A DNA stretch of 64,000 nt from CAYRJD01 sp965247395 (lineage in GTDB: Bacteria; Actinomycetota; Acidimicrobiia; Acidimicrobiales; Poriferisodalaceae), in NCBI GenBank assembly GCA_965247395.1, contig OZ252012.1, forward strand, positions 930,001 to 994,000, given 5' to 3'. Each line of letters starts with the position of its first letter. Within the stretch, counting starts at the first letter, position 1. The notes beneath the pieces were generated by a model. It searched no databases. It worked only from the letters and a program-made list of their open reading frames with translations, and was not told the DNA's origin. Below are positions 49,670 to 57,765 of the stretch, in pieces. The position numbers and the translations under genes were made by a program.

Positions 49670-49703
49670 CCGAACCCTCAGCTAATAATCACAAACCAAC
49701 CAC

Positions 49704-49709
49704 TACTGT
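49704..49709 (+). promoter_or_regulatory. -10-like box TACTGT of the SUOX-type gene
   Basis: TACTGT 7 bases before GTG 49717, with no ribosome binding site. Confidence 0.5.
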
Positions 49710-49716
49710 CGCGGCA

Positions 49717-51480
49717 GTGACAGAGCAGGAGCGGACTCTTTTAGAGGGGTCGGGCCTAGGCAGATCGAAGACGCAAAGACCGGGCAAAGCATTGCTTTGG
49801 TTTGGCGCTGGTGCTGGTGCACTTGGGGCCTTAGTCGCAATGGCATTCGGTGAGCTGGTCAATGGCTTCAACACCGACGTGCCATCGCTGGTGGTTGCTG
49901 TGGGTGAAGTGCTGGTTGATTACACCCCTGGCGATCTAGTCGCCGCCAGCATTGAGAACGTTGGATCTAGCCAAAAGCCGGCATTAGTTGCGGGCATCAT
50001 CATCGCAACCTTGCTGCTGGGAGCGCTAGCAGGTCGCTTAGCCGCAAATCGTTCTGACCGAATTGCGGTTGGACTATTTGCAACACTGGGCTTGCTCGCT
50101 GGCTGGGCTGCTGCTCGCAATCCGATGAGTCCCGCGGTAGGAGCTTGGATCACCGGATTGGTGGCGGCCGCGATGGGAGCCTTCGCTCTGTACGCCGTGC
50201 TGCGCAGTGCCGGGTATGGCTGGCCAAGTTTTAAATCAACTAGACGATCTACTAGCAGGAGAGCAAATACAGAGGAAGCAGCCTTACCCCCCGAAAGCCA
50301 GGCCTCCCAAAGCCCTGCCACGGAAGCTCCACCCCAGGACGACCCCGCGCTACAAGCCTCTCCAGTCGAAACCCAGGCACCGGTGAAGCTGACATCTCGC
50401 CGCGGATTTTTGGCTTATATGGGGGCTGGTATTTCAGCCGCCGCTCTGTTAGGAATTGGGCGTCAGCTGCGCGCATCGTCTACTACTACCGCTGCGCGCG
50501 AGGCGTTGGTGCTGCCGTCCACGGTCAACGCTGGTAGTCAGTCTTTAGACGCTCAGCTACGGGCGCTGAACACCCTTGACTCGGTCGACCGTATTTCTAA
50601 CTACATCACATCCAACGAAAACTTTTATCGAATCGATACCGCTCTAGCTGTACCCAACGTTGACCCCGCCAATTGGGAACTGAGCATCGAAGGAATGGTG
50701 GACAACCCATATTCATTAACGCTTGACGACATCTATGCGATGGACCTACGCGACTATGCGGTCTCGCTGTCTTGCGTGTCAAACCAGGTCGGCGGAGGCC
50801 TGGTTGGAAATGCGATCTGGACGGGCGTGCCTCTGGTGGAGTTGCTAGATCGTGCAGGAGTTCAACGTGGCGCGGATCAGGTGGTGGGCCGATCGGTTGA
50901 CCACTGGACAGCTGGGTTTCCGACCGAGGTTGTGAGCGACGGGCGAAACGCAATCTTGGCGATCGGTATGAACGGTGAACCGTTGCCGGTGAGCCATGGG
51001 TTTCCGGCTCGACTAGTGGTGGCTGGTCTGTATGGCTATGTGTCAGCTGTTAAATGGCTGCAACGAATCTCGCTCACCACTTGGGATGGCTTCGACGGGT
51101 ATTGGGTGCCAAGAGGCTGGTCTAAAGAGGGACCGATAAAGACACAAAGCAGAATTGACATTCCTCAACGACGTGATCCGCTGGTGGCGGGTACGACGGT
51201 GCCGGTCGCAGGAATTGCCTGGGCGCCAACGCGCGGCATCGAGAGAGTGGAGGTGAACGTCGATGGTGGCGACTGGTATGAGTGTCGGATGGGTGAAGCA
51301 CTGAGCAATGAAACGTGGGTTCAATGGGTATACGACTGGACGCCAACCTCGGGCGACCATTTCATTGAGGTACGAGCTACTGACGGCGACGGAAGAGTCC
51401 AAAACGCCACACAGGTGCCGCCACGCCCGAATGGCGCGGAAGGCTGGCACCGAACCTGGGTGAGCGTCGACGATGCGTAG
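49717..51480 (+). CDS. Membrane-anchored molybdopterin-dependent oxidoreductase, sulphite oxidase family
   Basis: A 587-residue protein. Three or four hydrophobic helices occupy about residues 27-170, a Pro/Ser/Glu linker follows, and then an internal twin-arginine-like segment SRRGFLAYMGAGISAAALLG (about 228-247). The SUOX/YedY molybdopterin domain follows, with the molybdenum-ligand Cys353 in SLSCVSNQVGGGLVGNA, GFPTEV, VSHGFPARLVVAGLYGY and a C-terminal Ig-like dimerisation domain. The substrate is unknown; bacterial relatives oxidise sulphite or reduce sulphoxides. The start is GTG 49717 after TACTGT. It interrupts the reverse-strand housekeeping run. Confidence 0.87.
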   Translation: MTEQERTLLEGSGLGRSKTQRPGKALLWFGAGAGALGALVAMAFGELVNGFNTDVPSLVVAVGEVLVDYTPGDLVAASIENVGSSQKPALVAGIIIATLLLGALAGRLAANRSDRIAVGLFATLGLLAGWAAARNPMSPAVGAWITGLVAAAMGAFALYAVLRSAGYGWPSFKSTRRSTSRRANTEEAALPPESQASQSPATEAPPQDDPALQASPVETQAPVKLTSRRGFLAYMGAGISAAALLGIGRQLRASSTTTAAREALVLPSTVNAGSQSLDAQLRALNTLDSVDRISNYITSNENFYRIDTALAVPNVDPANWELSIEGMVDNPYSLTLDDIYAMDLRDYAVSLSCVSNQVGGGLVGNAIWTGVPLVELLDRAGVQRGADQVVGRSVDHWTAGFPTEVVSDGRNAILAIGMNGEPLPVSHGFPARLVVAGLYGYVSAVKWLQRISLTTWDGFDGYWVPRGWSKEGPIKTQSRIDIPQRRDPLVAGTTVPVAGIAWAPTRGIERVEVNVDGGDWYECRMGEALSNETWVQWVYDWTPTSGDHFIEVRATDGDGRVQNATQVPPRPNGAEGWHRTWVSVDDA

Positions 51481-51490
51481 CTGCCGACCC

Positions 51491-51518
51491 GACTGGCTGG
51501 ATCGGGCTGGCTGGATCG
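51491..51518. repeat. 14-base duplication between the SUOX and ispE genes
   Basis: A CTGGCTGGATCGGG unit occurs twice in a row (51491-51504, 51505-51518) in the convergent gap. It could also fold weakly, but no T-run follows on either strand. Confidence 0.75.
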
Positions 51519-51522
51519 GGAT

Positions 51523-52428
51523 TTAGTTAGCATCGACCTGGCGAGTGGTGGTCACAGGCAATCCGGATATCTCCTCAAATAACACATCTGGGTAATGACC
51601 CTTAACAAACCAACCCGAACCGCTGCCTGCCAGGGTTGGCTTCTGGTTGGTCTGCTCCGCTAAGGCGTCTCGCCATTTGAGCAGCTTTGGTTCAATCGAA
51701 ATAGCGGCTTGTTCCAAATCGTTCACGTGCAGGATGGCTGGATCTGGACTGTGTAGGTCTGAACTGTGTTGGTCTGAGCTGGTTAGCTGGTCCCAGGCCC
51801 TGTACACCTTCTGCGTTGCCAACCCGAACGGTGGTAACAGCAACGTGTACTTCTCGCGCTTGTATCGCAGCTGCTCAACCTTCTCCCCTATTCCTCTCAC
51901 TCTGGCGCGACCGCCGGTGAGGCAAAACCCGACATCGGCTCCAATCTGACAAGCCGCCTTAACACTTATGGGAACACTTACGGGGGTACCTAAGAAGACC
52001 GCGGAATATGGCCTTTTGCGGCCTTTACGCCTTTTGCGTCTTTTGCCGATCAGCGAATTGGCCCAGCGCAGAATGGCTGCCGCATCCGAAGAGCCTCCTC
52101 CCAATCCTGCTTGAGCTGGTATCTGCTTACGCAGTTCTACATAACCCGACATTTTGGCCAGCTTCATTGCGTCTTGAACGAGAGTGTCAGTAACTATGGG
52201 CCCAGTAACTGCAGGCCCAGGCGAATACGGAATTACCGAATCCGTTACTGTCACACTCACGTCCTTGCCAGGCGTCAAGATCAACTCATCGCACAAGTCC
52301 AGTGACACCATCGTTGCGTCGATCTCGTGAAAGCCGTCATGGATTCCGCCGTTACGCACCCCGGTGATTCGCAGTGACAGTGTGAGCTTGGCCGGTGCGA
52401 TTAGTCGCACTGACTCAGGTTCTCTCAC
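51523..52428 (-). CDS. ispE: 4-diphosphocytidyl-2-C-methyl-D-erythritol kinase
   Basis: A GHMP kinase of the non-mevalonate isoprenoid pathway. The 301-residue protein starts with APAKLTLSLRITG, has the phosphate loop IPAQAGLGGGSSDAAA and GADVGFCLTGGRARVRGIGE, and ends with LAGSGSGWFV. A basic insertion RKRRKGRKRPYS lies after the ATP loop. The GTG start overlaps the rsmA stop by 4 bases (GTGA). Confidence 0.93.
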   Translation of the reverse strand: MREPESVRLIAPAKLTLSLRITGVRNGGIHDGFHEIDATMVSLDLCDELILTPGKDVSVTVTDSVIPYSPGPAVTGPIVTDTLVQDAMKLAKMSGYVELRKQIPAQAGLGGGSSDAAAILRWANSLIGKRRKRRKGRKRPYSAVFLGTPVSVPISVKAACQIGADVGFCLTGGRARVRGIGEKVEQLRYKREKYTLLLPPFGLATQKVYRAWDQLTSSDQHSSDLHSPDPAILHVNDLEQAAISIEPKLLKWRDALAEQTNQKPTLAGSGSGWFVKGHYPDVLFEEISGLPVTTTRQVDAN

Positions 52429-53384
52429 GTAGCAGCGGTCTGTTTATGTGCCGCGCACAAGACCTCGCCCAACGCAAGCCACTCACTCAAGTTCAGCTGT
52501 TCGGGGCGCGCAACCTCGGCAATGCCTGCAGCCGCCAACCAGGCTTGAGCCGTGTCTGCATCAATACCGAGTTCACCCCCGCGCAGGCTGCGGCGCAACA
52601 TCTTGCGACGACGGCCAAACGTCTGACGCAGCAGGGTTCGCACAGCGATGGTCAGCGGCTCAGACAAAACCGTGTCGTTGCGAATGATCCGAACCAAAGC
52701 AGATTCCACGGCCGGCTCGGGCCAAAAAACCGTTGCGGGTACCGCTCCTACGATCTTGGCGGCGCCTTGCATGCGAACCCGCACAGACACGGCTCCGTAA
52801 CTCGGATCACCCGCGTCGGCCACCAGCCGTTTGGCCGCCTCACGTTGACACATGACAAGCAGTTGGCTGATCTGAGGTACTTCGTCAAGCACGGTTAGCA
52901 CCAGAGATGTAGCGATGTTGTAGGGCAGGTTTGCAACGAGATGCCAGTCGTCTTGCGACCCGTTAGCTCGGTGGTGCTGTGCCAGAGTCGCCGTCCAATC
53001 CAAGCGGCGAGCATCCGCTTGTAACACCGTGGCGGTACCTAGCTGGGTATGGCTCAGCTGGGTATGGCTCAGCTGGGTATGGCTCAGCTGGGTACTGCTT
53101 GGCTGGGTATTGCTTTCGTGACTCAGCACCTTTTCGAGAGCACCGACCAGTTTGGCGTCGGTTTCGATCGCCAAAACATTGGCTCCTGTTTGCATCAACG
53201 CCAAGGTCAAGCTTCCAAGACCAGCACCAATTTCTACGACATTGCTGCTAGGGCCAACCTCTGCCAGACGAGCGATACGGCGCACCGTGTTTGGATCGGT
53301 CACAAAGTTTTGCCCCAAGCTCTTGCGTGGTACTGCACCGGCTTCGGCTAGCAAGCGTTTTATCGCTGTGCGGTTATGGGTCAC
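52425..53384 (-). CDS. rsmA: 16S rRNA dimethyladenosine transferase
   Basis: Methylates the two adjacent adenosines near the 3' end of 16S rRNA. The 319-residue protein has PRKSLGQNFVTDP, EIGAGLGSLTLALM and LVANLPYNIATSL. A Ser/His/Thr/Gln repeat is inserted before the LQADARRLD strand. The open frame extends to 53489 but overlaps tatD; GTG 53384 overlaps the tatD stop by 4 bases, so I use that start. tatD-rsmA-ispE is a standard actinobacterial operon. Confidence 0.94.
   Translation of the reverse strand: MTHNRTAIKRLLAEAGAVPRKSLGQNFVTDPNTVRRIARLAEVGPSSNVVEIGAGLGSLTLALMQTGANVLAIETDAKLVGALEKVLSHESNTQPSSTQLSHTQLSHTQLSHTQLGTATVLQADARRLDWTATLAQHHRANGSQDDWHLVANLPYNIATSLVLTVLDEVPQISQLLVMCQREAAKRLVADAGDPSYGAVSVRVRMQGAAKIVGAVPATVFWPEPAVESALVRIIRNDTVLSEPLTIAVRTLLRQTFGRRRKMLRRSLRGGELGIDADTAQAWLAAAGIAEVARPEQLNLSEWLALGEVLCAAHKQTAAT
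53041..53115. repeat. 15-base tandem repeat, five units, in rsmA
   Basis: AGCTGGGTATGGCTC recurs at 53041, 53056 and 53071, with two diverged units at 53086 and 53101. It encodes the 5-residue Thr-Gln-Leu-Ser-His unit in frame. Confidence 0.92.
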
Positions 53385-54208
53385 TGCAGCCCAAATATCC
53401 GGACGGCAGCTTGAGTTGATTGCGCCATCACATCGGAAACATCTACGGTGCGCGCTTCGGCCACTGCGGCACCCACGTGGGTAACCCAAGCGGGATGGTT
53501 GGTTTTGCCGCGGTTAGGAACTGGTGCCAGGTAAGGCGAATCAGTCTCTACCAGGTAGCTACCTGCTGGCACGAATGCGGCAGCGGCCCGTACATCAGCA
53601 GCGTTCTTAAAGCTCACGATGCCGCTAAAGGAGATCGCGGCACCGCACTCAAGTGCGCGGCGAGCCTCGCTCACACCACCCGTGAAGCAATGGAACACGG
53701 TTCGTTCAGGCACACCGACCGAGTCAAGTACGGCGAAGGTGTCATCCCAGGCGCTGCGCGAGTGAATAACCAGCGCTAGACCATGTCGGTTGGCTAGCTC
53801 AATTTGAGCGGCGAAAGTCGATTGCTGGGCTTCCCGGTCGGAGTTTTCGTAGTAATAATCCAGCCCGCACTCACCCACCGCCACAAGCTCTGTTCTTGGC
53901 GTTGCCGAAATCAAAGCCTCGATAGTGCCTAGCTGAGCGTCGGCGGTGTCAGCGTGATGTGGATGCAGGCCAGCGGTAGCAAACACCTGCGGGAATCTGT
54001 GGGCACGTTCGCACGCTGCTGCGCTTGAGTCGCTAGTCGTACCGATATCGATGAGCGCTCCAACGCCAGCGGAGAGCGCTTCGTTGACTAGTTCGTCGGC
54101 GCTCTGCTCAACCGGGACCTCAGCTGCTAGCAGGTCGTCGTTTGGCAAGTGGCAGTGGCTGTCGATCCATTTGTCAAGAGGTGTAACAGGCTGCACGGGG
54201 GAACTCAT
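53381..54208 (-). CDS. tatD: TatD family DNase
   Basis: A 275-residue metal-dependent hydrolase with the TatD motifs WIDSHCHLP, TAGLHPHHA, VGECGLDYYY, LVIHSRSAW, VFHCFTGG and LVETDSPYLAP. Family members have 3'-5' DNase or D-aminoacyl-tRNA-related activity. It is the first gene of the overlapping tatD-rsmA-ispE set and starts 7 bases after the metG stop. Confidence 0.93.
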   Translation of the reverse strand: MSSPVQPVTPLDKWIDSHCHLPNDDLLAAEVPVEQSADELVNEALSAGVGALIDIGTTSDSSAAACERAHRFPQVFATAGLHPHHADTADAQLGTIEALISATPRTELVAVGECGLDYYYENSDREAQQSTFAAQIELANRHGLALVIHSRSAWDDTFAVLDSVGVPERTVFHCFTGGVSEARRALECGAAISFSGIVSFKNAADVRAAAAFVPAGSYLVETDSPYLAPVPNRGKTNHPAWVTHVGAAVAEARTVDVSDVMAQSTQAAVRIFGLQ

Positions 54209-54215
54209 GCAGGTC

Positions 54216-55883
54216 TTAGCTGCGGGAGCTGCGGTCGTCTATTCGCGGAAGCCCTATTCGCGGAAATAAGGCCTCTCCTCGTTCCACCTTTAGCCCGCCC
54301 GGGTATCCGCCCCATCGCCCAGCAGCCGGTAATCGCTGGTCTGCCAGACTGCCTGCCGAACCGTCTAATAGCCCGATTCTGCGCCAAATCTCCGCGCACT
54401 TTTCTGGCATGGCCGCCGAAGTCAGCACCGCTACCAACCGCAAGACCTCCAGAGCGTCACCCAGCACGGCATCAACCTTCGATCCTGGCTCCAGCTTCCA
54501 GGGCTCCTCACGCTCTAGCACCGCGTTCGCCTCACGAATGAGCTGCCAGGTTGCATTGAGAGCTATTGAAGGTGCCATTCGATCCCAGGCTGTGCTGGCT
54601 GCGGCAATGACCTCTTCGGCCGTTGCGGCTAGCTCGCTGTCAGGTCGCGGTGCCGGTCCGATGCCGCCGCATTTGCTCTCCACCAACGTTGCAACACGGC
54701 TCAGCAGGTTGCCCAGATTGTTAGCAAGATCCGCGTTGTAGCGCTCCACCATTGCCTCATAAGAAAAGTCTCCGTCCGGGCCGAACGGCTGATCGTGCAA
54801 AAAGTGATGCCGCACACCGTCGACGCCAAAATCTTTCACCAGCTCGCTTGGCGAGATTTGATTAAGCGAAGACTTCGCCATCTTCTCACCACCAACCAAC
54901 AAAAATCCGTGAACGTAAACGCTTTTTGGCGGTTCAATACCAGCGCTCATCAGCATGGCTGGCCAGTAGACGCAGTGAAAGCGCAGGATGTCTTTACCGA
55001 TCACGTGAATGCCCGGCCAACGATGAGAAAACTGCTCTGTGCTATCACCGGTGCTCGCAGTAGCACCGCCAGTGCTATCACCGGTGCTAGCAACGGCGCT
55101 CGTAGCAGCGCCATCAGCACCAACACCGCCGCCGGTGCTGCTATTAGCACTGGCGTCGCCGTAGCCGACCGCGGTTATGTAGCTGGTAAGGGCGTCAAAC
55201 CAGACGTAGGTGACGTGGCTGGGATCCCACGGCAAAGGAACACCCCAACTAATGGAGGTTCGACTAATAGAAAAATCTTCCAGGCCACCGCGAATAAAGC
55301 CCAACGCCTCATTGCGTTTTCCTTCAGGCTGCACAAAATCGGGATGGCTCTCATACCAGTCCAGCAATCGCTGCTCGTAGCGGCTTAGCAAAAAGAAGTA
55401 GTTCTGCTCGATAATGTGTTCGGCTGGGCGGTGGTGAATCACGCAGTTGCCGTCATCAAGCTCGGCCTCTGTGTAGTACGCCTCACAGCTGACGCAATAA
55501 AGACCTTCGTAGGTCTTTAGCTCTATGTCGCCGTTGTCGTAGCAGGCTTGCAGGAGCTTTTGGACCGCAACATGGTGGCGCGGTTCGCTTGTGCGGATGA
55601 AGTCGTTATTGCTGATATTCAGCTCTTCCCACGCTTGCTTGAAGCGCACGACCGTGCGATCGGCCCACTCGATCGGAGTGCAGTTGTTTTCTTCGGCGGC
55701 TCGTTGCACCTTGAGTCCGTGCTCGTCTGTGCCTGTCAGAAACATCACGTCGTCGCCGCACAGCTGGCGCCAGCGGGCGTAAGCGTCCGTGGTGATGGTG
55801 GTGTAGGCGTGCCCTATGTGAGGCGCATCATTGACGTAATAGATGGGCGTCGTTACGTATGTCTGGCCGCCGTTGCTTGGCAC
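54216..55883 (-). CDS. metG: Methionyl-tRNA synthetase
   Basis: A class I synthetase of 555 residues. The HIGH motif is NDAPHIGHAYTT; the zinc-like knuckle YCVSCEAYYTEAE follows; the catalytic KMSKS loop reads KMAKSSLNQISP. A Ser/Thr/Gly/Ala insertion with repeated ASTGDST lies between WFDALTSYITA and the HVIGKDILRFH segment. The frame opens at GTG 55889, but TAACAT is only 1 base before that codon and 7 bases before the next GTG (55883), which I therefore prefer. Confidence 0.93.
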   Translation of the reverse strand: MPSNGGQTYVTTPIYYVNDAPHIGHAYTTITTDAYARWRQLCGDDVMFLTGTDEHGLKVQRAAEENNCTPIEWADRTVVRFKQAWEELNISNNDFIRTSEPRHHVAVQKLLQACYDNGDIELKTYEGLYCVSCEAYYTEAELDDGNCVIHHRPAEHIIEQNYFFLLSRYEQRLLDWYESHPDFVQPEGKRNEALGFIRGGLEDFSISRTSISWGVPLPWDPSHVTYVWFDALTSYITAVGYGDASANSSTGGGVGADGAATSAVASTGDSTGGATASTGDSTEQFSHRWPGIHVIGKDILRFHCVYWPAMLMSAGIEPPKSVYVHGFLLVGGEKMAKSSLNQISPSELVKDFGVDGVRHHFLHDQPFGPDGDFSYEAMVERYNADLANNLGNLLSRVATLVESKCGGIGPAPRPDSELAATAEEVIAAASTAWDRMAPSIALNATWQLIREANAVLEREEPWKLEPGSKVDAVLGDALEVLRLVAVLTSAAMPEKCAEIWRRIGLLDGSAGSLADQRLPAAGRWGGYPGGLKVERGEALFPRIGLPRIDDRSSRS

Positions 55884-55972
55884 TGACACGATGTTACCGA
55901 TGGGTTGTGATCGCAGTAAGTGAGCCTGCGAGCCCGGCGGGTGGATTAACCAAACCGATTGGGCGTGAAGAG

Positions 55973-57163
55973 TTAGTTCGGCGCGGTGGGTTGGCTTGGC
56001 ATTGTGGGTTGGCTTGGCATTGTGGATTGGCTGCTCGTGGCGGGTTGGTCCGGTGTGGTGTCGTTCTGCAATCGCAACGCAAGCTCATAAACCCGATTGC
56101 GCGGTTCACCTAGTTGTTCGGCTACTTGGTTGATTGCCGTGCGCCGGCTGACGCCAGATTGGAACACGGCCGTCAGGTGCTTTTTGATTTCTGCATCGCT
56201 AACCAACGCAGGCGGTAATGGCCCCAGCACTATTACAAACTCACCCCGAGGGGTGACGGGTACAAACTCACCCCTTGGAGTGACGGGTACAAACTCACCC
56301 CTTGGAGTGACGGGTACAAACTCACCCTTAAGAGTGATGGCGGGTTCGTTGCCTGCGCGTGATGAAGTAGCGTCGTTGGCCGCAAACCTCTCAGCCATCT
56401 GGGCCAGTGGAGCGCGAATGATCTCTTCGTGCATCTTGGTTAGCTCACGCACCACCACGCAGGGCCGTTCAGCGGTTGGGCTTGCTTCGCCTGGGCTTGC
56501 CAAGTCTTGGCCGGACCGTTGCGCAAGCACCGTGTCTGTAACCGCAAGCCCTGTGCCCGCAGCTCCGCGACCGTTCCTAAATCCCCCGTGGTTGAGGTGC
56601 ACCGTGTCCGCGGTCGCAAGCCCTGTGTCCGCAGTTGCAAGTTCAGCCAAGGTGTTGGCAATACGTTGCGGAGATTCCAGCAGCACAACGGTGCGGCGTT
56701 CGGCGGCAATCCGTGCGATACGTTTTTGGCGAGCGTCTCCCCTGCGCGGCAGCCAACCCTCCATCACATGCGGAAGCACAGTGAAACCAGAAATAGCCAG
56801 AGCCGCCAAAGGAGCGGACGCTCCGGGCACGATCGTTACCTGATATCCGGCCGCAGCAACGGCTGCCACTAGCAGGGTTCCAGGGTCGGCAACCGTAGGA
56901 GTGCCCGCGTCGCTTACCAGCGCCACATTGACGTTCTGCGAAAGCAGCTTCAACACTTCAGCGGTCGCTTCGTCCTCGCTGGCCTCGTTTATTACCAACA
57001 AGCGCGGCACACCGTCGGAACGATCTACTCCCAAATGCTCCAGCAAACGACCGGTGCGACGCGTGTCTTCACAACCAATGACAGTGACCGACCTCAAGAC
57101 TTCGGCTGCGCGGACGGTGATGTCGCCGAGGTTGCCTATGGGAGTGGCAACCAAGGTAAGCAC
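55973..57163 (-). CDS. rsmI: 16S rRNA 2'-O-ribose C1402 methyltransferase RsmI
   Basis: The tetrapyrrole-methylase-fold enzyme that methylates C1402 of 16S rRNA. VATPIGNLGDITVRA, CEDTRRTGRLLEHLGV, VSDAGTPTVADPG, VPGASAPLAALAISG and LESPQRIANTLAEL are diagnostic. The frame runs upstream to 57385, across the DUF192 gene; I start at GTG 57163. At 396 residues it is much longer than usual (about 280). The gain comes from two insertions, one with the strand unit GEFVPVTPR in triplicate, and a Ser/Thr/Pro/Gln tail (QPTMPSQPT). Confidence 0.92.
   Translation of the reverse strand: MLTLVATPIGNLGDITVRAAEVLRSVTVIGCEDTRRTGRLLEHLGVDRSDGVPRLLVINEASEDEATAEVLKLLSQNVNVALVSDAGTPTVADPGTLLVAAVAAAGYQVTIVPGASAPLAALAISGFTVLPHVMEGWLPRRGDARQKRIARIAAERRTVVLLESPQRIANTLAELATADTGLATADTVHLNHGGFRNGRGAAGTGLAVTDTVLAQRSGQDLASPGEASPTAERPCVVVRELTKMHEEIIRAPLAQMAERFAANDATSSRAGNEPAITLKGEFVPVTPRGEFVPVTPRGEFVPVTPRGEFVIVLGPLPPALVSDAEIKKHLTAVFQSGVSRRTAINQVAEQLGEPRNRVYELALRLQNDTTPDQPATSSQSTMPSQPTMPSQPTAPN
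56235..56342. repeat. 27-base tandem repeat, four units, in rsmI
   Basis: Units at 56235, 56262, 56289 and 56316. They encode nine-residue copies of GEFVPVTPR; the real family strand GEFVIVL is the copy nearest the C-terminus. Confidence 0.95.
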
Positions 57164-57173
57164 GCCACCGTTT

Positions 57174-57590
57174 TCAGCCGACAATTTGCACCATGTCGCC
57201 TGCATGCAGATTCCAGCGCTCAAACGCTCCCGATTTTGCTTCCAACACTGCGGAGCTGCGTAACCGCGGTCGACCGATCTTCCCCGGCGACATTGATCTT
57301 GTGGCCAACACCGTGAAAGCCCGCGTCTCACCGGAGCTCTTTTCTGGGGCACGGCTGCGGCGCAGGTATGCCACATCAATAGCAAACTTCATGCCGATCG
57401 TGTGAACTCCTTTGGCGGGTATCAACAGGAGCGCTCCGCCTGTCGCTCTCAGTTCATCAGTTTCGGCAACTTCGGCAGCTTCGGCATCACGATCGACCTC
57501 ACGCCCCAGCAAGCCCTTTCTACGAGCGCTGCGAGTGGCTGCTATTTCTACGCTTGCAAGCACGGAGTCTTCTTGAATTAGCCATGCCAT
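57174..57590 (-). CDS. DUF192 domain-containing protein
   Basis: A 138-residue protein of the DUF192 family, with ATRSARRKGLLGRE, LLLIPAKGVHTIGMKFAIDVAYL and a closing AGDMVQIVG segment. Function is unknown; the fold is a small beta barrel. The gene precedes rsmI with a 10-base gap, so the two probably share a transcript. I chose ATG 57590; a TTG four codons upstream is possible. It is divergent from the Rieske-ThDP gene; that gap contains a GGAGATCT repeat near 57690-57720. Confidence 0.82.
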   Translation of the reverse strand: MAWLIQEDSVLASVEIAATRSARRKGLLGREVDRDAEAAEVAETDELRATGGALLLIPAKGVHTIGMKFAIDVAYLRRSRAPEKSSGETRAFTVLATRSMSPGKIGRPRLRSSAVLEAKSGAFERWNLHAGDMVQIVG

Positions 57591-57765
57591 AGCTGCAGCC
57601 AAGTCTTAGTGGTGTCGCCCGTTAGCCGAACTCTGTTGCATTACCTTACGCTGGCGAAGCTCTTCATCCCATCGAGATAGCGGGCGATCTGCTGGAGATC
57701 TAGTGGAGATCTGGTGGAGATGTTGGGCGGTATCGGTAATAACGGGACTAGCAGGGAAACGCCAG

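Noticed and set aside
54795..55388. 197-residue forward ORF antisense to metG
   Set aside because: Shadow of the metG frame; its composition follows the low-complexity insertion on the other strand.
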